A stretch of 64,000 nt of DNA, from assembly GCF_044901685.1 (NCBI RefSeq), contig NZ_JBJDPS010000019.1, positions 1 to 64,000 of the forward strand, given 5' to 3'. Of the stretch, positions 1 to 8,315 are shown in pieces. The notes beneath the pieces are model-generated. The model saw only the letters and a program-made list of their open reading frames with translations. It was not told the origin of the DNA and searched no databases. Each line of letters opens with the position of its first letter. Positions within the stretch are counted from its first letter, which is position 1. Made by a program: the position numbers and the translations under genes. This DNA comes from Micromonospora_G sp044901685. Lineage in GTDB: Bacteria > Actinomycetota > Actinomycetes > Mycobacteriales > Micromonosporaceae.

Positions 1-43
1 TACTGCACTCGGGAGGGTGTGGGAGAGTAGGACGCCGCCGGAC
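1..43 (+). rRNA. rrf: 5S ribosomal RNA, 3' end (partial)
   Basis: The first ~43 bases match from memory the 3' part of actinobacterial 5S rRNA: the G-rich run GGGAGGGTGTGGGAGAGTAG followed by GACGCCGCCGGAC, which pairs with the 5' end of the molecule. The gene starts left of the window. A strong terminator follows at once, as expected for the end of an rrs-rrl-rrf operon. The exact mature 3' end (42-44) is an estimate. Confidence 0.85.
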
Positions 44-52
44 AACTTTCTG

Positions 53-91
53 ATGTGGGCCACCCCAAAAGGGGTGGCCCACATTTGTTTT
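53..91 (+). terminator. Rho-independent terminator of the rRNA operon
   Basis: A perfect 14-bp stem (53-66 with 71-84) closes an AAAA loop and is followed by TTTGTTTT. It lies ten bases after the 5S rRNA end. The T-rich tail is unusual for this GC-rich genome and marks a classical intrinsic terminator. Confidence 0.9.
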
Positions 92-333
92 ACCCCCGTC
101 CCCGCCGCTCGACCGTCGGCCGCCCGCCCGAGCTGGGCGTACGCGGCCGGACGTCCTTCCGCATCCAGGTGTCGGGTGCTTCATTACGGCCTGGGTGATA
201 TGTATCGCTTCACCTTTTGGTCGCAAACCGGGCGGTGGGCGGGCTACGGTGACGCCGGTTCAGTTGATCATCGTGAGTGTCGGCGCGTGGTCGCACTCAC
301 GGGATACCGGGTACGACACCCGAAGGAGGTTCC

Positions 334-2559
334 ATGGCACGCACCCGCATCGCTGGGGCGCTCGCCGCCGTCCTCGTCCTGCCGGTCCTCTCCGTCTTAG
401 CTTCGACATCACCGGCCTCCGCGGACCCCGCCACTCCGAAGGCTGCCCAGCGCAGTGACATCCGGGAGCTCACCCGCAAGGACTTCACCCTCGACGGTCG
501 ACCGATCGAGACCTCTCCCCGCTACCTGCCCAGGGTGGACGCGGGGAGAAGGGCACAGGTGGCCCCCGTCGAGACCCCGACGGTCGGCACCGTCCGTCAG
601 TGGCTCGGTCTCGACGACATCCAGGGCACTGTCTACCGCAAGGACTACACACTCCGGGCCGTCGGCGAGCACATCGAGGTCTGGGTCGCCAACGACCTGG
701 CATTCCCGGCCGGAGACTGCCGGGCCCAGGTGCCGTCCTCGACGCAGATCACCGACGCACAGGTGCGGCATCTTGTCGACGAGTTCGACAACAACATGTA
801 CCCGAAGGAGACCAACGCCTTCAGCACGCCGCCGGACCGGGATGGCAGCAACGCCCAGATCGGACCCGACGCCGACGGCAACGGCGGTGTCTACACCGGT
901 GCCGGGGACAGGACCGTGACGCTCGTGGACAACGTGCGTGACGACAACTTCTACACCTTCCCGGCCGCGCCGACGTACATCGCCGGGTTCTTCTCGGCGC
1001 AGTTCAACGAGCTGCTCGACCGCAACGTGATGACCATCGACGCGTTCGACTGGTTGCACCGGATGACGGCGAACCCGCCGGACGAGCCGACGACCGACCT
1101 CTGCACCAGTCGTGCCGCCCGGCCGTTCAGCTACGAGGGCACGTTCGCGCACGAGTGGCAGCACCTCGCGCACTACTACGCCGACCCTTTCGAGGGTAAC
1201 TGGATCAACGAGGGTCTCTCCGACTTCGCCATGTCGTTGACCGGGTACAGCAGCTCCACGGCCACGGTCTTCGACCGGGGCGCGGACAGTCACCTCCTTT
1301 GCTACCAGGGGTTCGGCACCGTGCAGACGCCGTTCAACGTCAACCCCCGCGACTGTGGTGGCCCGGAGAACTCGCTGACCCTGTGGGGCGAGAGCCCGAA
1401 CCCGAACGCGATCCTCGCCGACTACGGCAACGCGTACTCGTTCATGCTGTTCCTGTACGACCGCTACGGCGCCGACTTCATGTCCCGACTGCACCGCGAC
1501 GGTGCCCGCCAGGGCCTCGCGAGTCTGGACGCGGAGTTGGAGACCGTCGGGGTCCACGACGTCTACCAGGTCCTGCACGACTACCAGTCGATGACCCTGC
1601 TCGACAAGATCGTGGGCGACTCGCGCCTCGGCATCACCCTCGGGGTGCCCAAGAGTCGGGTCACGACGCCGAGCCTGCGCTCCACGGTCAACCTGGCCAG
1701 CTCGGCGGCGAACGGCACGCCGGGCGTCGCGCCGAACGGCGCGGACTACGTGCAGTTGGGGGCGGCCAAGGGCAAGGTGCTCAGCGGTCGCGACCTGCGT
1801 ACGGTGAAGTTCCAGGGGGCACGGACCCTGCCCGCGCTACCGCTGGCCTGGACCAGCACCGCCCAGGACCCGGACCGTCCGGGCAACGCGGTTCTCTGGT
1901 CCGGTAACGCCAACAGCCTGGACGCGGCGGCGGTTGTCTCCGTCGCGGTGCCGACCGCCGACCCGTCCCTGCGGTTCCTCGCCAAGTACGGTGCCGAGTT
2001 CGGCTTCGACTACGGCTACGTGACCGTGTCGACGGACGGCGGTGCCACGTACACGGCGATTCCCGGTGACCGGACGGTCGAGGGGCCGCTCGGACCCGGG
2101 CTCAACGGTACGACGAACGGCTTCGAACCGCGTACCTACGATCTGTCCGCGTACGCCGGCAAGACCGTGCTGCTCGGATTCCGGTATGTCAGCGACGGCG
2201 GCGTCAACGAGGGCGGGCTGCTGCTCGACGACATCACCGTCGGCGGCCGGACGGTCAGCGACGGCACCAGCCTCGCTCCGTTCGACTCGCCCACCGAGAT
2301 CCGACCGACCCCGGTCCACAACTGGAACCTGCGGCTCATCGGCATCGACGAGAAGCACTCGCTCGCCTGGCAGTTCGAGTCCGACGGCCGCTCCGAGGTG
2401 ACCATCGGCAAGCTGGAACTGGCTGTACTGGACGCCTTCCCCGAGGTCGTCGCGGTGGTCGCGTACGACGAGCCGACCGAGCAGGTGGCGCAGTACGCGC
2501 CGTACGAGCTGACCGTGAACGGTGTGGTCCAGCCCGGCGGAAGCGGCTCGCTGAGCTGA
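334..2559 (+). CDS. Secreted zinc metallopeptidase, immune-inhibitor-A/M6-like
   Basis: Predicted secreted protease of 741 aa. The ATG at 334 is preceded by GAAGGAGGT (322-330) and starts a signal peptide (MARTRIAGALAAVLVLPVLS, then an A-S-A cleavage region near residue 30), so the longer upstream reading is unlikely. The zinc motif HEWQH is at residues 273-277. WINEG follows with Glu293 as probable third ligand (HExxH-x15-E, gluzincin pattern). The C-terminal third contains a jelly-roll, MAM-like segment ending in LLLDDITVGG, as in immune inhibitor A (M6) proteins. Substrate is unknown; extracellular protein degradation is the inference. It is monocistronic between the rRNA terminator and its own terminator at 2576. 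A generic 'neutral zinc metallopeptidase' would be the alternative family name. Confidence 0.8.
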   Translation: MARTRIAGALAAVLVLPVLSVLASTSPASADPATPKAAQRSDIRELTRKDFTLDGRPIETSPRYLPRVDAGRRAQVAPVETPTVGTVRQWLGLDDIQGTVYRKDYTLRAVGEHIEVWVANDLAFPAGDCRAQVPSSTQITDAQVRHLVDEFDNNMYPKETNAFSTPPDRDGSNAQIGPDADGNGGVYTGAGDRTVTLVDNVRDDNFYTFPAAPTYIAGFFSAQFNELLDRNVMTIDAFDWLHRMTANPPDEPTTDLCTSRAARPFSYEGTFAHEWQHLAHYYADPFEGNWINEGLSDFAMSLTGYSSSTATVFDRGADSHLLCYQGFGTVQTPFNVNPRDCGGPENSLTLWGESPNPNAILADYGNAYSFMLFLYDRYGADFMSRLHRDGARQGLASLDAELETVGVHDVYQVLHDYQSMTLLDKIVGDSRLGITLGVPKSRVTTPSLRSTVNLASSAANGTPGVAPNGADYVQLGAAKGKVLSGRDLRTVKFQGARTLPALPLAWTSTAQDPDRPGNAVLWSGNANSLDAAAVVSVAVPTADPSLRFLAKYGAEFGFDYGYVTVSTDGGATYTAIPGDRTVEGPLGPGLNGTTNGFEPRTYDLSAYAGKTVLLGFRYVSDGGVNEGGLLLDDITVGGRTVSDGTSLAPFDSPTEIRPTPVHNWNLRLIGIDEKHSLAWQFESDGRSEVTIGKLELAVLDAFPEVVAVVAYDEPTEQVAQYAPYELTVNGVVQPGGSGSLS

Positions 2560-2575
2560 TCTCGGCCCCGGATGC

Positions 2576-2613
2576 GGGGGCATCCGCCGTCGGGAACGAC
2601 GGCGGATGCCCCC
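2576..2613 (+). terminator. Terminator after the metallopeptidase gene
   Basis: A perfect 17-bp GC-rich stem (2576-2592 with 2597-2613) closes a GGAA loop 17 bases after the stop codon. The remaining 290 bases up to 2904 must hold the promoter of the next gene, but I see no convincing -35/-10 pair or other feature there. Confidence 0.85.
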
Positions 2614-2904
2614 GTGCTGTTTCTCCACCGAGGGCCGTCTCCACGACGCCGAGGGTGGTCGGACGGGCCTGTGATACCAACCACCGGTCCGGCTCTGTGG
2701 CGACAGCAGCGGTTCATCCCGCGTTAAGCTGTTCGACCGGTGGTCGCACTGTTGCCCCACCGAAGGACCGATGCGCCGAGTTTCCTGACACGCCACGAGC
2801 GTTGCCATCGTGCGGATCGCCACGCTGACCGTGGAGCGGGTCGCCGATGGACCGGGAAGGTCCTCCCCCTACGCGGTGCAGCCCAGCTCGTCGAAGGGTG
2901 AAGC

Positions 2905-5900
2905 ATGCGCGCGTACCTGGCAGACAGTGATCATATCGAGGTGCCGGACGGGGAGCCGTCGCTCCCGTCGGTCGACCTGCTCGACCCCGCCGACCCGACG
3001 GTGAGCCCGGTCGGGACGCCGTCGGGCACGGCCGAGCCGCTGGTGGCCACCGACCGGCCGGCGGCGCTCTACGCCGCACAGGCGGCCCCGGCCACCCGTA
3101 CGTTGCTGGACGTTCTCGCCGAGACCACGCGCCGGCACCCGTCGGCACCGGCGATCGACGACGGCGCCACCCTGCTCAGTTACCGGGACCTGGAGACCCG
3201 GATCGACGAGACGCGTCGCCGGATGGTCGACGCGGGTATCGGCGTCGGGGACCGGGTGGGCGTACGCGCCCCGTCCGGCACGGTCGACCTGTACGTCTCG
3301 ATCCTCGCCGTGCTCGCCGCCGGTGCCGCGTACGTGCCGGTGGACGCGGACGACCCGGACGAGCGGGCCGAACTGGTCTTCGCCGAGGCGGACGTCTGCG
3401 CCGTCATCGGGCCGGACCGGACACTGACCCCCCGCCGCGCCCCGGTGGGCGAGGCCCGTCGGCCCGGTCCCGACGACGACGCCTGGATCATCTTCACCTC
3501 CGGTTCGACCGGTCGGCCGAAGGGCGTCGCGGTCACCCACCGTGCCGCCGCCGCGTTTGTCGACGCCGAGTCGAGGCTTTTTCTGGTTGACGAGCCGATC
3601 GGGCCCGGTGACCGGGTGCTCGCCGGGTTGTCGGTGGCGTTCGACGCGTCCTGCGAGGAGATGTGGCTGGCGTGGCGGTACGGCGCCTGCCTCGTCGCCG
3701 CGCCGCGCTCGCTGGTGCGTACCGGGATGGATCTCGGTCCCTGGCTGGTCGAGCAGCGGATCACCGTCGTGTCGACGGTGCCGACGCTCGCCTCCCTCTG
3801 GCCGGCCGAGGCGCTCGACGGCGTACGACTGCTGATCTTCGGTGGCGAGGCGTGCCCACCCGAACTGGCCGAGCGGTTGGCCGTCGACGGCCGGGAGGTG
3901 TGGAACACGTACGGGCCGACCGAGGCGACCGTCGTGGCCTGCGCCGCGCGGCTGAGCGGCGAGGGTCCGGTCCGCATCGGGTTGCCGCTCGACGGCTGGG
4001 CGTTGGCGGTGGTGGACGCCCGGGGCCAGGTGGTCCCAATGGGCGAGGTCGGCGAACTGGTCATCGGTGGTGTCGGGCTGGCGCGTTACCTGGACCCGGT
4101 CAAGGACGGGGAGAAGTTCGGGCCGCTGGAATCGCTCGGTTGGTCGCGTGCGTACCGCAGCGGCGACCTGGTCCGGGCCGAGCCCGAGGGGCTGCTCTTT
4201 GTCGGCCGGGCCGACGAGCAGATCAAGCTGGGCGGGCGCCGGATCGAGCTGGGCGAGGTCGACGCGGCATTGCAGGCGTTGCCCGGTGTCGCCGCCGCGG
4301 CGGCTGCGGTCCGTACCGCCCGGCACGGTAACCAGCTCCTGGTCGGTTACGTGGTGCCGGTCTCGGCCGACGGGTTCGACCGGGCGGAGGCGGCGCGGCG
4401 GCTCGGTACGGCGCTGCCGGCCGCGCTGGTGCCGCTGATCGCAGTGGTGGACGGCCTGCCCACCCGTACCTCGGGCAAGGTCGACCGCAACGCGTTGCCG
4501 TGGCCGCTGCCCGAGCTGGAGACGGTTGGGACCGTCGACCGGTTGGAGGGCACCGAGGCGTGGCTGGCCGAGTGCTGGGAAGAGATCGTCGGCGTCGCGC
4601 CGACCGGTCGGGACGACGACTTCTTCGCCGGTGGCGGTTCCAGCCTCGGCGCCGCGCAACTCGTCACGCTGCTGCGTGACCGCTACCCGGGCGCGTCGGT
4701 CAGCGATGTCTACCAGCACCCGACGCTGCGCGCGATGGCGCGCCGGCTCGACGGGTTCGGCGAGGTGGAGGCTCCCACCCGCGTGGTGCGTCCGACCCCG
4801 AGGCGTACCGGTCTCGTCCAGAGCGCGCTGATGCTGCCGCTGCTCGGCGTCGTCGGCCTGCGTTGGGTGGTGACGCTCGCCGCGATCAACAACGTGTTGG
4901 CGCTCTTCGGCTCGTACCCGTGGGCGCCCACCGTCTCCTGGTGGTGGGTGGTGCTCGGCTGGTTGCTGGTGATCAGCCCGGCCGGTCGGATCGCGATCGC
5001 GGCCGGCGGGGCCCGGCTGCTGCTGCGTGGCCTGACCCCGGGCAGTTATCCGCGCGGCGGCGGCGTCCACCTGCGACTCTGGGCCGCCGAACGGCTGGCG
5101 GCGGCGAGCGGCGCGACCAACCTCGCCGGGGTGTGGATCACCTACTACGCGCGGGCACTCGGTGCCAGGATCGCCAACGAGGTGGACCTGCACACGCTGC
5201 CGCCGGTGACCGGTCTGCTCCGGATCGGGCCGGGCGCGGCGGTCGAGCCCGAGGTGGACCTCGCCGGGCACTGGGTCGACGGCGACGTCGTGCACGTCGG
5301 GCGGATCCGGATCGATGCCGGCGCGACGGTCGGTGCCCGGAGCACGCTGATGCCCGGTGCCCGGATCGGCAAACGGGCCGAGGTCGCGCCCGGGTCGTGT
5401 GTGACCGGCACGGTCCCCGCCGGTCGCCGTTGGGCCGGTGTGCCGGCGACGCGCTCCGGCAAGGCGGCCCGCCGCTGGCCGCAGCAGCGTCCCGGCCGCA
5501 CCGGTCGGTGGACCCTGGCGTACGGGTTGACCTCACTGCTGCTCGGCTTCCTTCCCGCGATCGCGGCGCTACCCGGGCTGCTCGTGCTCGGCTGGTTCGT
5601 GCGGGACACCGCCAGCCTCCGGGACGCCCTGCTGGGCGCGCTGACCGGCGTACCGCTCGCCACGGTGGCGGGGATGACGACGTACGCGTTGCTCATCCTG
5701 GTCCTGGTCCGGGCCCTCAGCCTCGGTCTGCGTGCCGGGCACCACCCGGTGCACGGCCGGGTCGCCTGGCAGGCGTGGGCGACCGAGCGGCTGATGGACC
5801 TCGCCCGGGTCGGCCTGTTCCCGCTCTACGCCAGCCTCTTCACGCCGGTCTGGCTGCGCGCGTTGGGGATGCGGGTCGGGCGCCGGGTCGAGGCGTCGAC

Positions 5901-6906
5901 GGTGCTCGCGCTCCCCTCGATGACCACCGTCGGCGACGGCGCGTTCCTCGCCGACGACACCCTGGTCGCCTCGTACGAGCTGGGCGGCGGCTGGTTGCGG
6001 GTCGGCGCCGCCCGGGTCGGCAAGCGGGCGTTCCTCGGCAATTCGGGGATGACCGCGCTCGGTCGGGCCGTGCCCAAGCACGGGCTGGTCGGGGTGCTCT
6101 CCGCGACGCCGAAGCGGGCCAAGGCCGGCAGTTCCTACCTCGGCATGCCGCCGATGAAGCTGCCGCGTGCGGTCGAGGGCGGCGACCAGAGCCGCACGTT
6201 CGACCCGCCGAGGCGGCTGATGGTGGCCCGTGCCGCCGTCGAGCTCTGCCGGGTCGTCCCGGTCATGTGTACGGTCGCGCTCGGCGTGGTCACCCTCGCC
6301 GCCTTCGAGGCGCTGCTCGCCGGCTACGGGTACGTCGCCGCGCTGGTCGCCGGTGGCCCACTGCTGCTGGTCGCCGGCATCGTCGCCTGTGTGGTCGCCG
6401 TCCTGGCGAAGTGGGTGCTGGTGGGGTCGTTCCGGGTCCGTGAGCGCCCGTTGTGGAGCGGCTTCGTGTGGCGCAACGAACTCGCCGACACCTTCGTCGA
6501 GGTCCTGGCGGTGCCGTGGCTCGCCGGTGCGGTCGGCGGCACCCCGCTGATGAGCCTGTGGCTGCGTGGCCTCGGGGCACGGATCGGGCGCGGCGTCTGG
6601 TGCGACAGCTACTGGTTGCCGGAGGCGGACCTGGTCCGGATCGGCGACGGTGCCACCGTCAACCGTGGCTGCGTCGTGCAGACCCACCTGTTCCATGATC
6701 GAATATTGCGCATGGACCAGGTGACCCTCGACGAGGGCTCGACGCTCGGACCGCACGGGATCGTGCTGCCCGGCGTCACCGTGGGGGAGCACGCCACGAT
6801 CGGACCGGCGTCGCTCGTGATGCGGGGCGAGACGGTGCCCGGCGGAGGCCGTTGGCTGGGCAACCCGATCGCCACCTGGCCGGCGGAGAGGGCACGTCAA
6901 GGGTGA
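2905..6906 (+). CDS. Pls/PosA-type NRPS, probable poly-amino-acid (epsilon-poly-lysine-like) synthetase
   Basis: Membrane-bound single-module NRPS of 1333 aa, close to the 1319 aa of Streptomyces albulus Pls. The adenylation domain (about 60-540) has the A3 motif FTSGSTGRPKG, the A5 motif NTYGPTEAT and A10 Lys in TSGKVDRNALP. The carrier domain (about 560-625) has GGGSSL with the phosphopantetheine Ser at about 580. Then come three helix pairs (about 640-700, 870-942, 1110-1173) separating three soluble domains. Two of these carry left-handed beta-helix hexapeptide repeats (IRIDAGATVGARSTLMPGA; DEGSTLGPHGIVLPG). There is no condensation or thioesterase domain. In Pls this layout makes iterative isopeptide bonds between basic amino acids. 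The specificity residues read DAESIGTVVK by eye, close to the bacitracin lysine code. The stop overlaps the start of the M1 peptidase gene (GTGA), so the two are coupled. Confidence 0.88.
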   Translation: MRAYLADSDHIEVPDGEPSLPSVDLLDPADPTVSPVGTPSGTAEPLVATDRPAALYAAQAAPATRTLLDVLAETTRRHPSAPAIDDGATLLSYRDLETRIDETRRRMVDAGIGVGDRVGVRAPSGTVDLYVSILAVLAAGAAYVPVDADDPDERAELVFAEADVCAVIGPDRTLTPRRAPVGEARRPGPDDDAWIIFTSGSTGRPKGVAVTHRAAAAFVDAESRLFLVDEPIGPGDRVLAGLSVAFDASCEEMWLAWRYGACLVAAPRSLVRTGMDLGPWLVEQRITVVSTVPTLASLWPAEALDGVRLLIFGGEACPPELAERLAVDGREVWNTYGPTEATVVACAARLSGEGPVRIGLPLDGWALAVVDARGQVVPMGEVGELVIGGVGLARYLDPVKDGEKFGPLESLGWSRAYRSGDLVRAEPEGLLFVGRADEQIKLGGRRIELGEVDAALQALPGVAAAAAAVRTARHGNQLLVGYVVPVSADGFDRAEAARRLGTALPAALVPLIAVVDGLPTRTSGKVDRNALPWPLPELETVGTVDRLEGTEAWLAECWEEIVGVAPTGRDDDFFAGGGSSLGAAQLVTLLRDRYPGASVSDVYQHPTLRAMARRLDGFGEVEAPTRVVRPTPRRTGLVQSALMLPLLGVVGLRWVVTLAAINNVLALFGSYPWAPTVSWWWVVLGWLLVISPAGRIAIAAGGARLLLRGLTPGSYPRGGGVHLRLWAAERLAAASGATNLAGVWITYYARALGARIANEVDLHTLPPVTGLLRIGPGAAVEPEVDLAGHWVDGDVVHVGRIRIDAGATVGARSTLMPGARIGKRAEVAPGSCVTGTVPAGRRWAGVPATRSGKAARRWPQQRPGRTGRWTLAYGLTSLLLGFLPAIAALPGLLVLGWFVRDTASLRDALLGALTGVPLATVAGMTTYALLILVLVRALSLGLRAGHHPVHGRVAWQAWATERLMDLARVGLFPLYASLFTPVWLRALGMRVGRRVEASTVLALPSMTTVGDGAFLADDTLVASYELGGGWLRVGAARVGKRAFLGNSGMTALGRAVPKHGLVGVLSATPKRAKAGSSYLGMPPMKLPRAVEGGDQSRTFDPPRRLMVARAAVELCRVVPVMCTVALGVVTLAAFEALLAGYGYVAALVAGGPLLLVAGIVACVVAVLAKWVLVGSFRVRERPLWSGFVWRNELADTFVEVLAVPWLAGAVGGTPLMSLWLRGLGARIGRGVWCDSYWLPEADLVRIGDGATVNRGCVVQTHLFHDRILRMDQVTLDEGSTLGPHGIVLPGVTVGEHATIGPASLVMRGETVPGGGRWLGNPIATWPAERARQG

Positions 6907-8234
6907 GCGCGAGACGGGGCACGTCGGGCTCCGCCAGCGGTGCGCTGGCGGACCCGTACCTGCCCGGGCACGGCAACGTCGGTTACCGGACCACGCACTA
7001 CGACCTCGAGCTGGACTACCGGCCCGGTCCCGGTCGGCTCGCCGGCCGGGCGAGGATCTCGGCCACGGCCGACCGTGACCTGACCGAGTTCAGCCTCGAT
7101 CTCGGCATGTTCCGGATCGAGCGGGTGTCGGTCGACGGGGTGCCGGCCCGGCACACGCACGGCGCCGGCAAGCTGCGGATCCGGCCGGCGACACCGTTGC
7201 CCGCCGGGACGGCGTTCACGGTCACGGTCCGGTACGCCGGGGCGCCGCGACCGATCCCGAGTCGGTGGGGCGACCTCGGCTGGGAGCGGCTCGACGACGG
7301 TGCGTTGGTCGCGAGCCAGCCGACCGGGGCACCGTCCTGGTTCCCGTGCAACGACCACCCGTCCGACAAGGCCACCTACCGGATCACCGTGAGCACCCAG
7401 TCCCGGTACGCGGTCATCGCCAACGGCACCCTGGTCTCGCGTACGTCCGACGCCAACACGACCACCTGGGTCTTCGAGCAGCTCGCTCCGATGCCCAGCT
7501 ACCTCGCCACGGTCCAGATCGGGCGGTACCACCTGTTCGACCTCGCGACCGGCCCGATACCCCAGCGGGCGGCGGTGCCGTCCCGGCTGCTCGCCTCGGC
7601 CAGACACGACTTCGGCCGACAGTCGGAGATGATGACCGCGTTCGAGTGCGTCTTCGGCCCGTACCCGTTCGACGAGTACGCGGTGGTCGTGGTCGACGAG
7701 GAGTTGGACGTACCGGTCGAGGCGCACGGGTTGTCCATCTTCGGGGCCAACCACGTGGACGGGCGGCGTGGCTTCGAGCGCCTCGTCGCGCACGAGTTGG
7801 CGCACCAGTGGTTCGGCAACAGCCTGACCGTGGCCGGTTGGCGCCACATCTGGCTCAACGAGGGGTTCGCGAAGTACGCCGAGTGGCTCTGGTCGGAGCT
7901 GTCCGGCGGTGAACCGGCCCGAGCGCACGCGGCCCGGTCGTGGAGCTGGCTCGCCGCGCAACGCCACGACCTGCGGTTGGCCGACCCGGGAGCACGGCGC
8001 CTCTTCGACGACCGGGTCTACCAGCGTGGCGCGCTGACGCTGCACGCCCTGCGCCTGGCCGTCGGCGACGGGTCCTTCTTCGCCCTGGTGGGGGAGTGGA
8101 CCCGGGTCCACCGGCACGGCACGGTGACCACCGAGGAGTTCACCGCGTTGGCGCAGCGCCACACGACGCGGCCGGTCGGCGCGTTGTTCGACGCCTGGCT
8201 GCACGAACCGGCGCTGCCGCCGCTGCCCTCCTGA
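6903..8234 (+). CDS. M1-family zinc aminopeptidase coupled to the Pls-like synthetase
   Basis: Predicted gluzincin aminopeptidase of 443 aa. It has HELAH at residues 297-301 and Glu320 in WLNEGFAKY, the M1 spacing HExxH-x18-E. The exopeptidase motif is not the usual GxMEN but reads VEAHG about 20 residues earlier. No signal peptide or membrane helix is obvious. The GTG start at 6903 overlaps the synthetase stop (GTGA) and has GGAGAGGG upstream, which fixes the start. Published epsilon-poly-lysine-degrading enzymes of Streptomyces are zinc aminopeptidases. The tight coupling suggests this enzyme trims, recycles or protects against the polymer made by its partner; that role is inference. It converges on the P450 gene; no clear terminator lies in the 81-base gap. 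Confidence 0.85.
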   Translation: MSARRGTSGSASGALADPYLPGHGNVGYRTTHYDLELDYRPGPGRLAGRARISATADRDLTEFSLDLGMFRIERVSVDGVPARHTHGAGKLRIRPATPLPAGTAFTVTVRYAGAPRPIPSRWGDLGWERLDDGALVASQPTGAPSWFPCNDHPSDKATYRITVSTQSRYAVIANGTLVSRTSDANTTTWVFEQLAPMPSYLATVQIGRYHLFDLATGPIPQRAAVPSRLLASARHDFGRQSEMMTAFECVFGPYPFDEYAVVVVDEELDVPVEAHGLSIFGANHVDGRRGFERLVAHELAHQWFGNSLTVAGWRHIWLNEGFAKYAEWLWSELSGGEPARAHAARSWSWLAAQRHDLRLADPGARRLFDDRVYQRGALTLHALRLAVGDGSFFALVGEWTRVHRHGTVTTEEFTALAQRHTTRPVGALFDAWLHEPALPPLPS

Positions 8235-8315
8235 GCCGCGCCCCGGGCACGGCCCCGTCGGACGCGCGAGGGCACCGGTTCGGCGATCACCGGTTGACGG
8301 ACACCGGCACGGCGG

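Noticed and set aside
2869..5295. 808-codon minus-strand frame over the NRPS adenylation region
   Set aside because: Low-complexity shadow; the adenylation motifs are on the plus strand.
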